Source: Hofstenia miamia (taxonomy: Eukaryota; Xenacoelomorpha; Acoela; Hofsteniidae). Taken from it: 64,000 nucleotides of DNA. This document shows, one piece after another, positions 23,801-38,800 of this stretch. Position 1 is the stretch's first letter. Each line of letters begins with the position of its first letter. The position numbers were made by a program, and so were the translations under genes. The stretch covers positions 888,292-952,291 of the forward strand of contig CABFPE010000017.1 in NCBI GenBank assembly GCA_900660155.1. Reading direction: 5' to 3'. The notes below the pieces were generated by a model that saw only the letters and a list, made by a program, of their open reading frames with translations, did no database searches and was not told where the DNA came from.

Positions 23801-26800
23801 TGTGTATAATATACAATTTGAGAATACAGCAAAAATGCAATAGGAAAATACATAAATATGTTATTGAAGATAACGGTCGCTTTTTCTATGGTCGTGACTG
23901 AAGACATTTATTACATAAGAACAGATTGATCTAAAAGTTTCATATCTGAATTCTTCCAAGGATACGAAAGAGCAGAGTTGCTTTATTTGCCCCTATTAAT
24001 TTATTTCCCACAAATTTTAATTTAGTTGCGGGCAAACAAGGCCCACTGTTTATAGTAGGCCTTGGTGCCAGCTATTTTCTTATAATCCCCGCCAGTTTGG
24101 CAATATTTGATCTTTATATTCGATTTGCAATGAATTTTCTCGGTTTAATCCGATCATCAATAGTTATTGAGAGGAAATAGACATTGGTAAACACAGTCTA
24201 GCTGTTATACATTGCCTTCCTGTTGAATTTAGACGTTTGCATTAAATCTCAAAAGCTGACTTATGATAAATCTAAAACTGCATAAATATGTTCCATTGCT
24301 CTAAACCTACTTGCCTTTTTCGATTAATTTTCTAACGTCTCTTAAAGACTTCACCTAGCACTACATTTTCTTGACTTTTGTAATTATTATTATAAAGTTT
24401 AAACGGCGAACCTCTGCTCATTTTTCGAGAACTGAGATTCTCATTTTATGTAGGTTATTGATGATGATTTATTCAGAATTTACAGAATTGATGAGAAATT
24501 AAAACTAACATTTTTTTCAATCTGAAGGCCAGTGCAAGTAAAAAAATCGAAGAATGTATTGAAGACTGTGGGGAGATGAATAATACTTTCATCAAATTGA
24601 AAATATTGAAACTGATTGCTTATTCATGTCGAATGATTTTGGAATCCATTGGTTCATCATTTCCACTCACCCTGAGTACAAGATAGAAATCATGGAAGTG
24701 CTTTCAAATATAGTTATTAATTATATCAAACTCAACCTTCCAAGTTGTCTCACACTCAAATGTGATGTAACAAAGAACAACAATAACATTGAGATGGCTG
24801 CATTGGCATATGATGTCTGAGATGCTGATTATAAATAGCAACTCCTAGACATCTTCAATTGGAAAAATCTAACTCCAGATATATCAGTTATATAATATAA
24901 TTGTATCCTTTATAGTGATTCTGGTTTCGAATAGAATTTATTAATATTTTCTCTCAAATAGTACATATTAAAACAGGAATATAAAATTCGCTTTTCCATA
25001 CTGCTTTCTACTTTTGTCCATATCAATTAATTAATTTTATTTGCCATGTAGACATTTTAAAAGCGGTTTTTGTATTTAACACCACAGGAATCATTGTAGC
25101 CTTTGAAATTTCGAGCAACCTCTTTAATGATCTAGTTTAAAATTAACTTTAATTGCATGTAATACTGGCATAAAAAAAATCGCATGTTCATTCTAAATTA
25201 TTACAGGAAGGTTGTGAAACTTACAAGAACATAGCTGCAGATCTTCTTTATGACATTGTGAATTGCATTCGTGATGCATGTGTTGGAAATGATGTATTTT
25301 TTGCCCGCAGTCAATTGTTAAACACAATGTCTTCGGAATACTTTCTTCTAATCGGCCATCTCTCTCTACAACATCCTTCTCGAGAAATGCTGGAGAAAAT
25401 CGACTTTTATTCTGCTGCAGTAGCTGCTGTTACTCAGGTATTTTTTGAGATTTGCTTTATTGCGATGGTTTAATTTATTATCAAAACTTACTCTAGGAAT
25501 GCAATGATGCTCTTTATAAATTATGCATATCGTGCCTGAACTACGCAAATGATCGTAACGCCAGAATGGTTTTACAGTGCGCACTCAGTTGCAAACATTT
25601 GGAAGTGCGTCTTTATGCTACAAGGTACATATTTTAGTTTTAGCATTTTCTCTTTTGTTATAATAACCAAGCATTTGTGTCTGATCATTTTCTTTCTTTC
25701 ATTGTATATAAAGGGACGGATAAAATATATAAATTGCAATTGCTAAGAAACCAAGTTCAACATAATTTACCCGACTTTTTGCTTTTCTACGACTTCTTAC
25801 ATTAATACAACTATTTATTTGTCCAAAGCAAACTTTGGGCTTGGAAACACTATTGCAAAATCATCAATCCCTTGTTCATTAAAACTCAATAATTTTTCAA
25901 AGTTGCCTTTGTATTTACTTTCAGCCGTTTTTTGTATGTCCCGTCTGTGAAACTGACTCATTTGAGACAATGCTGTCCCACATTTTCCGTATGCACGTTG
26001 GGCCAATGTCAATTTTTTTGAGTTCGTGATTGGTCCTGTGAATGTATTTATTGATATGCACTTTCATTTTGTTTCAATTTTATCAACACCTGTAGAAAAC
26101 ACCAATGTTGGTTCACATTCAAAATTTTTCCGGTATTCATTCAAATGGAAGTTCAAAATTTCAGTAAAAGTAATAAAAACAGTCGTTTAATGCTCATCTT
26201 AAGTTCTTTTGGAACAAAAGGTTGATCTGGTTTGAGTTTTTCAAAATCGCTCACCTTCAGGATAAATCCTGGTCTAGTAATTAGCTTAACCTGAATCACG
26301 AAAGACATGTACGCCCTTAATTCTTTATATTGTTCCAATTTAAAATTTATTTGAATAAGAACTTTTTTGACAAGTTCAATAGTGGGAACTTTACCAAAAA
26401 GTTCAATTTGACTATGCGGTTTTTCTCTACGCGAGGATTTATTGAACAACCTCGACTCCTCAGATATCAAATGTTCCCATTTCTTTATATCAAATTGAAT
26501 TCTAGATTCGTTGAGGTTTATGTATTCCAATAGATATTTTAATGCCGCCAGATATAAGGCAATAGTAGACGGTTTCAATTCGTTATTATTTGCAAATTCA
26601 GTCACCTTATCTAAAAAATTGATCAAATCACTAAAAAATTTTATTTTACTCATCAATTTCAGAAATGGGGATACGGATACAAAAAAGTTACTTAAAATGT
26701 GCATATGAGTGGATTTAGCAGTTTTTTGTAGGTATAAACCTGTCTAAAATCTCACAATTCCGCTCTTTATCAAAAAATAAAAAAGATTTAACAAAAATAG

Positions 26801-29800
26801 CATCTTTGATGGCTTTCGTAAATAAATCAATGTTATTCATTTCAAAAATGTGGTGATTTTGGTTATGACTCCGATTATTTGTAAATCACGGAGAACATTC
26901 TTGCACCCGGGGTTGTATGCGTTTCCTTATTTGCTTTCTTTTTTAGATTGTTCAAGATCTAGATGCAGAAAATTGGGTGATAGTGATTTGTCAAATGATA
27001 TATATATATATATATATATATATATTTCGTTGTTAAACAGTTTTTCCATCTAGATTTTTCGGAGTACTGTTACGAGCTTATGAGGCCGATCGCTTCCAGT
27101 CTTGGATGTTAGAAGCCTTAATTGTGCAACTCTACGATAAAGATGCAAGCGTATCTGCTGCCGCTTTTGATATTATTGAAGAGGCTTGTGAACAACATCG
27201 ACATCTTAGAGTACTTTTCTCTTTTAAGCCATCTCTTTTGCATTTGGGGGATCGAGGAAGACTGCTTTTTTCTAAGTACTTTCAACTTGTCGATGGATTT
27301 GAATTTTTACGTGATCATAATATGCTAGCATATGAGGTATTTTTCTTTATATATTGTACTCTTTATATGATTTCTTATTTTTTTCATTTTTCTATTGATA
27401 TTTTAAATTTTTCATGTCATTTAGGTGCAATTGTGGAAGGATGAGTTTTGTACCAGATATGTGTCATTAGTTCAGGCTAAGCTCGACATTGCTTTTTGCA
27501 AGCACGCTGTTGGAATTGATGGATCGTGTGTACGTACCCACTGTGGTGATGAATGTCTTCAAAAATCACCAGCTCATCTTCCGAACCATCTGTTTGGAGA
27601 ACTTTGTCATCATACAAATGGTGCCCAATACCTCCTAAACATGGGCATTGTTGAATGGGTTTGCAATGAATTGAAACTGGCAGATCTAACCCCAGAAGGT
27701 AATTGCATCTGCACTTACGTTTATTAACCACATATTAAATGCGAAAACATTTTATATACATACTTATAGCAAAAATTTAATTTTACGAAATGACATCGCT
27801 AATATTAAGTAACTAATAGATATTTTAGTGTAGTTAATAAATTCCAAATTCTTGAATCTTTTTTGTGTCTGATTCTACTTTCCATAGGTATTACGCGTGT
27901 TAAGGCCGCTTTGTGGTCTGTTTCACACATGGCTAGCTCTCCTGCTGGGTTGGATGTACTACCAGATTGGGCTGTAGCTTGGGTTGTGAAACTCGCTGAA
28001 GAGCATTATGTTTACTCCGTTAGAGGTACTGCGCTTTACGCTGCTGGATTAATAGGCCTTCATGTCGATGGTGCTTTATCTCTCTCAACTTTTGGATGGA
28101 TCAGTATTCAAAGAAGCGCACTTCATGGCCGCAAAGGGTGTAATCGAAGTGATGATCCATTTTTCAGTTCCTCATTGGAATTAGATTCGTATAGTGCAGA
28201 TAATGTAGTAGTAAGGAATAATTTTACCTCAATTGTTATTCTTAGCACTGTTAAGCAATTTCATGACAAAATCTTAAGGACAATCACTCAAAATTTCAAA
28301 AATCATGGAAAAACTACATTTTTAGGCTAAACTTGAGTACTTTCGGTGTGCTTCCAGCTTTAAAATAATTTTTAATTTTCTTTAAATATTTGAAGGAAAT
28401 ATTGGATATTATAGATTATGCTGCTTTTATTTTTTATTAGAAGCACACTTAGGAGTCCCAAGGTCACTGATTCTTGTATAAGCTAAATCTGGTTTTGCTT
28501 GTACCCATGTTTAGTGTAATTGAGAACAGTAATTTCCCTTACTTTAGTGTACTTTTTAGACACGAAGATCCACAATCTCATCTCCAAGATCGAAGCTACG
28601 TCAATTCGATATGCCACAGCCGAGCGATTATGTACCCTGTCGTAAAATGTACAAATTTCGACAGACTCCGCATCAGCATAAGTTTTATTTTAATCCTACG
28701 TGGACGGCCAGTGGGCCGCTGAAGATTACTTCAACCATAGACTCCGATTCACTGGCACTTATTAATAGTGTGAAGAATTTATTTACCACCAAGCGTGATG
28801 CCCAAGTACATATTTTCATTTTTTATAACCTACAAGTTTTTTACACGAAATATAACCGTTTTGTACTAATGCTTTACATTACAAGTGATAATACGCATCT
28901 CATGCCTATATTATTATTATTATTATTAACATGGTTTATACGCCAATTACAAAAAGGCGTGGTTTCATGATTTCTCACGAAGCAGGATTGTAATACGCAG
29001 TAAATATGTAAGTCTTCAACTACTTCTTGAATTGTGTATACGAATCCAAGACCTTAAGATTAGTTGAGAGTGCATTCCATGATGTCGGGCTATGAATGGC
29101 AATTGATCGATAGCCAATTGAAGTTTTATAAGCAGGAACGCAGAAATCAACTTCAGTTGACAGTCTACTAGATCTCCTAGTGGATGAATCTTTTCGCTTA
29201 GTGAAACAGCTAATAAGGTAGTTCGGTAGTCTGTAGTTGCGACACGCTATATACCTTATCGTTAGAACCTTGTACTGAATTCTAGATTTAATCGGCAGCC
29301 AATGAATGTCATGCATTAGGGGCGAAATATGGCATCTTCGTTGCTTTACCGAGTAAAGGACTCTTATAGCTTGATTCTGTATCTTTTGCAATTTCTTTAT
29401 CAGCACATCAGGTAGTCCGACGTATAATGAATTGCAGTAATCCAGTCGAGAAAGAATGGTTGACTGAATTACTAATTGAGCGGAGTAAAAACTAAGAAAA
29501 GGTCTAGCTGCTCTGATTTCACGGAGATAATATATACAATTGGAACACACAGCATTGATCTGGGATTCCCACGCGATGTGCTCATCAATGGTAAAACCAA
29601 GAGTTTTTAACTTGTTTGTAATTGGTACGGTGTCTCCCATTAATTGAAAAGTTTTAGGAACGTGAAACTTGCAATTTCTTTTAGAACGAATAACGATTAA
29701 CTTAGTTTTAGATTCGTTCATCTTTAAAAAAGTCATGGCACACCATTTTGAAATTTCACTTGTAATTGAATTTACGAATGATTGCGATTCCTCCAATGAA

Positions 29801-32800
29801 GTATCAACTGAAAAATAGATCTCGTTGTCGTCCGCATATATGTGATACATAACATTTTGTGACTTGAGTAAATAAGCCAAGGGTAGCAGGTAAATCTGAA
29901 AAAGTAGTCTTTGCTATTTGCACATTTTCGAAATTTGTTTTCATATGATTGCTTCTTTTTTCCGAACATTGATTTGTTGAATTCTCTTGATTTTAGCTTG
30001 TATGCCTCTTTTGTTTGAGTAGTTGGATTACGTCGATATTTGCGTTCTAATGAGCGACGCTGTCGTTTCAAAGCTCGCAGCTCTTCATCATAATAGCTGC
30101 ATTCATGGTGCACTATAGAAATCGTCCGAAGCAGACACAATCATTGAGTAGTATCTCGCAGCTCCAACAGAAAGTTCTCGGAGTAAGCATCAACATCTAC
30201 ATCGTTGTCATTTTCCCCACATGACTTGTGTCAGTCCAGATGTCAGAATTTTCTAAAGAGTTCAAATAATCAGCAAAAGAAAATGTTTTCCATTTTCGAT
30301 ATGAAATTACACACGGAATCGGCTTAGGCTTCTTTTCATCTAACTGGAATTGTACACCAGTGTGAACGGTTTTAATGTCAAAACATGGAAATACTGATAC
30401 TACATGAGGAGAGTTGGTGATTACTAAATCCAATATTTTTCCAGCAGGATGCGTGGGGAAAGTAACAAGCTGATTCAGATCCAATTCCCTGAGAAGGGCG
30501 TTTACCTGCTTAGTTTTTGAATCACGGCGATTGTTCATATGCACATTGAAATCACCGGTAACAATCAGACATTTGTAATTAATCGTCAATGGAGTTATTA
30601 ATCATAGAACATGTTCATAAAATTAGTAAAATTGCCATTTGGCGGTCTATAGAACATTACGAAACAGACAGTACGTGTTGGAAGAATTAGTAACACAGTA
30701 AGAGACTCGCAGTCATAATGTCATTGGCTTTCCAAAACCTGAACTGACACTGTTATACTTTTATAGATCAACAGGATTCTACCACCGCGACAGTCGGGCC
30801 TAAACAACAATGTTGTAGAATTGCACTATCAGGTTCATTGGAGACAATCCAGGATTCAGTAATAGCTATTACATCTAAATTATCGGCTTTTATAAAATTA
30901 TTGACATCGTGGTATTTGATACGAACGGACTGCAAGTTATGCGTGCAAAAGCGGATTTCTTGTTCATCTAGTCAGTTGCGGTCTACAGATCTTTGCCATT
31001 CACGATCTTCTTCTTTGAGGAAAAATCGTCTTACAATGACGTCAGAAGGCCAGAAATCCTGAAACTCTACAGTGGTAGTGCTTTTTTCATCAAACACACA
31101 ATGGAACGATTTGAAATATGCACCTTCGCGGGTAACATATCTAATATGTAGTACTTTAACAGAGGCATCAGCACAATAACTTACTATATCCTCCTCGCAG
31201 CATTGCTGTGATACACGTCCAATAAACATGTGCTTTCGGTCGATTCGGATCATCGGATTTCTTCTTTCCAATAATTTCACTGTTATTCTTGCGACGTTTT
31301 CACAAGCCAGTATTTCGTGAGTTGACTGAAGATGACTGCTGTTCTAGTTCGTCGGCTTTTCTCTTACTCGTAGAGTCCATGATGTTTACTGAACAGCAGC
31401 TATCCAAGCGCTGACGGAGAACGGCATGATCTTTCAGCTTATTTGACCACAAAGGCTTCGCTGGCATGTTGAGTTTATCAGCAAGTGCTTTCACATCACG
31501 TTTCAGTTCATTTTGACTCTGCAGAATCGAATCGATTTTCGACACCTTTTCTTCCATTACTTGTAAATTTCGATGCATTTCATTACGATCAGATACTATA
31601 TTGATACATGGAGTGCAACAACAGTAAATAGCGCCAGCTTCAGTTTCGCAACAAACATCATCATTGATACCAATGCATTTTCTATGTGCTAATGTATTAT
31701 TGCAGTTGAAACAACGTAAATTATTATCAGTGAGAAAATCAAGAACGCAAACAAAACACGACCGACCAGTCATGCGTCCAATATTACTCTGCTTCAACAT
31801 TTTATTTTTTAGTGAATGAGGTTGTTATAGAGGGCGTTGTTTTACTTTGTGGTGCATACAATTATTTCATGCTTTATTCTTTAAAGATGTTTAATGATTT
31901 CGAAAGCACAAGAAAAATGTCTAAATAAAGAAGATTCTTTGGTAAGAAATGCTGAATTCACTTTGTCTTACACTTACTTGGTTTCGCTTTTCTGTCAGAA
32001 AGAAATTAGAAGTGGAGAAACTTTTTTCCAATGATACACTTACGAACAACATTCCAAACTAAGCTCTGTGAATTTTAATGAAACAGCCCACATGTAAATA
32101 TCAATTTACTGTTTCTGAGAATCTATCTCATTTTCTTTCTTTTTCATACCAGTGATGTCTCAAAATATCGTTGACGTTGTTTGTTGTTTTTTCAGTTTCA
32201 TGCCTATGCTATGCTGGGATTTCTTCAGTTTCGTCATCTTCAACAATTTCAACACTCGAATCTTTTCAGGAGCAAACTCTCCAAGATCGATGTTGTGCAC
32301 TTCTAAATATTTTTGACACTTGGGGCAATGAATTACCATTTTTAAATCAGAGATCGACAAACGCACATTTCATATGCTATTAATAACATTATGTGTGCAC
32401 TTATCGCATAGCATGTAAATTTCAATGCATTTTAGACCAAGTTTTTGTGTTAATTACTTATAACAATATAATTTTAAATTTATTGAAACATTTCATGTCA
32501 AATTTAAAAATATTGATTATTTGCTGCTTCTTTACCCTTATTAGTGATTTGATCTTTAATTGTATTATCTTATTTTATTTTATTATGAAAAATATTATTT
32601 TTATAAAGTAATATTTTATACGAAAAATGAGATAGTATTAGGAAGAGATTTACACAACATTCATCCATACAACATTTCCATCATGACGAAATTCAAAGTC
32701 ATTGAGCGTTTTATGCATTCACTTACCATGCTGAGCACTTATAGAACATTGCATACCATGCAATCCAGAAAAACATATGTCCAAGTAATGCATTTTTGGA

Positions 32801-35800
32801 GAGTAGTTAATATCAAGTTTTTTTAATGATTCAAACATAGTGCTGACAAATGTTCTTTTTTCAGTCACAGGTAAGTCTGTGGGCATGAGGAAGTTGAAAG
32901 TACACATTGGCTTCCTCCTTGATTAAAAGTTGACAAAAACATTTGTGAACTTCATCATTTTGAGGTCCATTTAGTATGCCTATTTTTACTTTCATGCCTA
33001 ACAATCTTAGAAATAAATTGTGAAGAGCGTGTCTAGCATCTTATTTTTTTATTCCCTTTAAAAATGGTTAAGAAACATCGAATTTTATTTGCAATGTAGG
33101 CAAAGTGATATGCTCAGCATCTCGTTATTACCCCCATTGGCTTTCCCATTCAATTCCGAGTGCATTTTGTTTTTGTGAGTGTAAAAATTAAATACATACG
33201 TGGGTGACGAATATTACCTGAGCTGTTTAGATCACATAAAATTTAAAACATTTTTAAATCTCCACAAACTTCCATAATATCCTCCATCCCAGAAGCAACA
33301 GTGACATACTTTTTTTACAATCAGTTATTACTTGGGAATAGGAGCCAACAAGTCATTCGACTATATAAGTGCAACTTTATTTCCTGAAGTAGAACTTTCA
33401 AGAAATATAACTGTGTCAGATGCATTGCAAGTCCCAAAAATACATTCAATGAGAGAGGGTATGTTTGTGCATTGAGAATATTTCTCAGATTGGATTTGCT
33501 TCCATTGTCTGTTCTTTTATAAACATTTTTCATAATTAAATAATAGGTCAAATCATTAATAAAGGTAAACAAGGAGCAAATAATCAATATTTTTAAATTT
33601 GCCATGAAATGTTTCAATAAATTTAAAAAAATATTGTTATCCGTAATCAACACAAAAAATTGATCAAAAATGTATTAAAATTTACTTGCTATACGACAGT
33701 GTATTCAAACAATATTTAAGAAAAAGTATAAAAATCTGGTGTATTCAGTTTAGCCGAATATTACAGCCTGTTAAAAGAATCCCTGAAAATATAATCCATC
33801 TGAATATTCGGAACCAATACTACTATAAAGGTCTATACGTTCGTTGATTCCTTTTGGGATAACAACTGTAATCTATCAGCTTTCATTTCAAAAGAAGATA
33901 TTTCATTCTAATGTAGTTTAATCATTGAATCAGAGAAAAATAACGTATTTTGACAAATTATAGTTGCAGTCACAATATGTAAATCATAGCACATATAGAA
34001 TTTCTTAAAATTATCAAGTTAAGTTTTCCATTGCCTGCTAACATATTTTACATGAAATACATTTTCATAATATTGATATTTGTTCAATTGTTTAACAGGT
34101 CATCCATTATGTTAAATCAGCTTTTTTGTCATTTTGAATTTTAAGCCGAGATATTTTAGCTAAAGTAACTTTTCGGGTATTGCTTGTAACAAGGCTCTAA
34201 TTAAGATTTTCTTGAGAGGTATGCAGATATCGATTGTCACCCATGACGATAGTTATCGCGAATGATGTGGTCTTCTAAAATTTGTGGGGTTTTTCTAAAC
34301 ATGAAATTTACGAAAATGTAGACGTGTTTCGCTACCTTGCACATATAATTTACTAAATAAAGAAAATATGCTTTCTTAGCTTAATCAACATTAACTTTTG
34401 CTTTTAACACCCTGAACCCTAATTTTTTGAAATTAAATTATTTAAATTTCTTAAAAATATATGTTTCAAGTACAATGTATTATATTTTTATCGTAACTTC
34501 ATGACATTTTTGACAACATTACAAATCATTTTGCCATACTTCTGTTTCATTTTGAGAACAGAATATGCTTAACGCGCTTGTTCGTAAAACAAACACTACA
34601 TTTTAAAGAATCTGTTTGATGTTTACTCTTTTATCATCATCGGTTAGAAAGTGACACCAATTTTGATAAAAATTGTTTCGTGTGAATTTGTGCTTAAATT
34701 ATCTATTGATAGAATTAAACACAGGGTTGCATATTTTCCATTCATATCCTAGATCTTTGGCGAAAACTGAGATCTAATTCTTTGGGGACCTAAATAGAAG
34801 TGTGATACAAATTTTTGTGCATGTACACATCTTATTCCACAAAAATTACTTGTTTCAATTTCAAATTTATTACACACAAATCTATTATTTTCGCGGGTCA
34901 TCTGCTGTTCTTTGTTGCTACATCTGTGTTTGGGCGAATGACTCCATCTCAAGTCCATGTAATTTCTCAAACTTTAATTCAAGCACGTTTATTGGTAGCA
35001 GCTTGTTTCTTCGTAAATCACTTAGAATCATGCTCTTGTGGTTCTGAAGTGCTGTGGGGTGTAGTACCTTCAGGTCTGCAGACATTATACTCTACCGTTT
35101 TGCACAAAATTATGAATTATGGAATGCATTATCAGGATTTTTGGAAAATTAAAAAACACATTTCATTTTCTTATAGCCTTGTAGAGAGCTCAATTGGCCA
35201 GGTCGTCTCGTTCAGTACAGCAATTTTTCGACTGAGATCTGTTCTGGGTTGTAAACAGCCTTAATTCAATGGAATTCAGAATACTAGTTATGAATTGTTT
35301 TTCGTTTATTCGCTGTCTTGTTGTCTATTGCCCCCTGAAGTTTTTCGTTCATTGTTTTCAAATCTCAAATTGTGAAATGCATTTTATGAGCATATGAAGT
35401 TTGTTACACATCGCTGAAGAAGAAGTATACTAGAAAGTCCAAAAATACTTAGTATGCGGCCTCTGGCTGCCCAGTCATTTTTATAGATAGAATTTGTAAA
35501 ATTATGCCTAAATTTGTTAGCCTCTTACGGAGTTTGAACCAGTTTGGATCAATAGTAACAGTGGCGATTTTTATCTGTATGCATTTTGGAATTTTTAATC
35601 CTTTCCGTTATTTTCAATCCGAAATTGAGTTATTACCTTTGAAATTTAGATCTGGTTCTAGCTTTGCTGAACATTTTGAAATCATTTATATTAATTTATA
35701 TTATATCAGATATACGTAGTCATAGAATTTTATAATTTTAACAAACTGTTAACATTTATTTTAGGGATATGCAGTTTTGAATGAATTACATAGAAGTCAA

Positions 35801-38800
35801 TCAACCAGTCAATTGTCAGATATTCTTCAAGATGAAAGTGATCTTGAGCAACTTTGTTGGCGAGACTTTCTTATGCACAATGCGCAATTACCTCCTTCCA
35901 ATGATGACTTCTTAGGCATAGCCATTCCATGTGATCTCAGTGTGCTCTTCCAAGTAAGTCATACCTCAATAAATAAATAATGATGAATTTATTAAACCAT
36001 ACCAGGGACCACAGGTCAAAAGGTCCCGCTAATAATAGAAACAAAACAAGAACAAAAAGCTAGATAAAATACACTGTTACCGAATAGATTTATAGAGTGT
36101 ACTGAGAATCAAAAGTTTTTTTGTAATTGAGCGTAAATAAATGATGCCCCAAAACGATTCGTTTTGAATAATAAGTCATGTTGCCTCTGGGAACGAAGTG
36201 GATGTAGTTGATTCTTTTCATTTGGGATTTGACAGTTTAGAGGATGCTCATCAACTAGTACTTTTGGACCAAAGCATGTCACAAATAGAGTCCTTTCAAT
36301 TACATAAAATAAAGACCTTGTGTTGAGCAATGTGCAAGAAATTTTGAGGCACTTTTAACTAAATTTTTGACTGAATATGTGCTCCAAGAAGCCCAACCGA
36401 ATTTTCCTGATTAATTGTCAAATCATTTAGCTTTAATCCGGGAGGATTACTAGTTTTGAAGGAAAGAAATTGTTAGTTTTTTGAATTTTTGGGTGAAGTT
36501 TCATAACTTTTCAGGGGATATCAATTCCCGTTATATTAACAGATTTATGTACGACTTCCCAAAGGGTAGTAGCGTCAACTTATTTAAGACGTTTGTCGTA
36601 ATTCTTTTGCAGATTGTAAATAAACAGCAAAAAACCAGAGTAACAACTTGATTCCCTGACGAGCACCAGTAAAAATCTTTATACCCAATCAGGTTTTGTG
36701 TTGTTGGGAGGACAACTACACTGCTTTCTCATAATTAAAGAGGATATAATCTAATTTGTTGTAAGTGTTTACAGTATTCCCTCTCTATTCGCGTGAGGTA
36801 CGTTTTTTACTCCCTTCCGAGTATTCGATGCAGTTTTTAAACGTCTATGTATGAGATTATATACGGTACTAAATGCTTCCCAAACACTTTCTAAAGACAC
36901 TCTTACTCATTAATATAAAAATATTGTAGTAATATTGAATGGAGTTATGTATTTCACTAATATAGTAATGATAATGTAAACACATTTTTATTTTGTACTG
37001 CAGCAATATTGTAATCAAAAAGAAATGTAAGTACAGGAGGACAGTAATACCGCATAGCATACTGACCCATAGTGTTTTACTGTACCGTAAAGTCATTTTT
37101 TGTTCGTACAACACACGTGTTAGGGTTAAGAGCCTAACCCGCGATTATGCGGGGCCGCGAAAGAGGAATCGCGAATAGGTGAGGGTATTCTGTATTGGTA
37201 AGTCATAGATTGTCTTAAAAAAGGCATGGTATTTGTAAAATCATGAAGATAACCGCGAAGATAATTGTTTCCCTTGTCCAAATTTTGGTACCAGTTTTGC
37301 AATAGGTCTATTTAGGCCAAAACTAGATTTACTTGAAACTGTACCAAACTGCTTTTATCAATCACTTTAAGAATATTTGGCTTCAAATCACGCTCAGGGG
37401 TAATATCTTCCATTCATTTTGAAATATAGTTTGTAATGGAAAGTAGGGCGTATATCAGAAACAAGAGAATTGCCTAGTTTAGCTTTTTGTAAACATTCAA
37501 TATCAGTAGCTGTGGAACATGAGACGCAAGATAGACTAAAAGATAGGTTAATAAGTTTTGTAATTGGTTCCACCAACTCACAAGCTAAGAATCCAGGAAG
37601 GATAATAAGCTCCTTTAGCATCAAGACCAGCTCCTTTATGTACCATTATAGTAGCAAGTCGATTGAAAATTTCAAGTTTACCTACATGGATAGGGGATTC
37701 CGATTCATTGAAGTAATACGATCATTAACACTAAAGACATAAAATTTAATGTAGCACTAGCCAACTCATTGTTAATGAAAGTAGCTAAATCAATTGGATT
37801 ATGATTTTACCCCTCTTCTCCAAGAGATATTTGTTATAATTTTGTTAGGACATACCGGCTAACTTTTTTATTTTCTTGCACCATTATTTAGAATTGCATA
37901 TTTTTAGCTTCTAATTTGGTTGTCATAAAAGGCATAACGCTAAATTTTAATCGTACGAGTTATACGTTTTCGTGGTTTTTTTAAATAGAACCTTGTATCC
38001 TCTTTTAAATGCTCTTATTTCTTTTCTTTATAAGAGTTCTTAGTTTTTTCCAACGCGTGTTTATTTTCTTTCCTTAAAATTCTAATATAATCCAAACGGT
38101 ATTTGGTATTGCTATTAGTCTGATTAAAATGAAACACACGTTTATATTTAAGTTTATTACATCAGTATAGTTTGTAACTTTGCATATGGTCCTAGTAGAA
38201 AAGGACATTGAAAATTGATTCATGGGTACATTAATGATAACCATTGTTTTTTACATCACTTCCAAAATTACTTGTATTTAAATTTTTTGTATGTTCTGTG
38301 TGATTGCCAGTGTTACAGAACAACAACATCAAAGAAATGTAGTTACCTCTCAATTCATTGTATTCAAAGTATGTGGTGAAATACGTTTTAATTTCTTTTT
38401 GGAGATGGTGTTAATAGTAAGTGCTAAAATCCGCAAAATATTGAAAATGAGACAGTTTTTACCAATCAGCCCTTTCATATTTGAATTTGAAGAAAGTTTC
38501 GTTGGACAATTACTATGAAATTTGAAATTCGTTTTCTAAGATTTACTTAAATCTAATTTCACAAAGAGATTTTCCTGCTTCCTTTGGAGCGTAGTTGCCT
38601 TTGAAATGCTATTCATTGAAAGCATCAGAAATGTATTCAACATTTCCTTCCAACTCACTACTCATTCTATAGAATTGTAGTTGGAATATTAGTTATACTT
38701 TCAACGAAGATTATTGAGAAAGGAATTTTGCAAAAATTTAAAATAATTAAAGCTATTTTAATTTTTAAATTCCTGAGATGACGTGTCTCCGTTAGTGTTG

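Noticed and set aside
24526-24820. Possible extra Rictor exon between exons 7 and 8
   Set aside because: Exons 7 and 8 are both phase 0 at the junction and match adjacent positions of other Rictors; the stretch resembles no Rictor block and changes frame.
34815-35264. Possible Rictor exon between exons 13 and 14
   Set aside because: Joining 28805 to 35765 recreates the conserved RDA-x-GYA block, leaving no room, and no suitable acceptor precedes the ORF.
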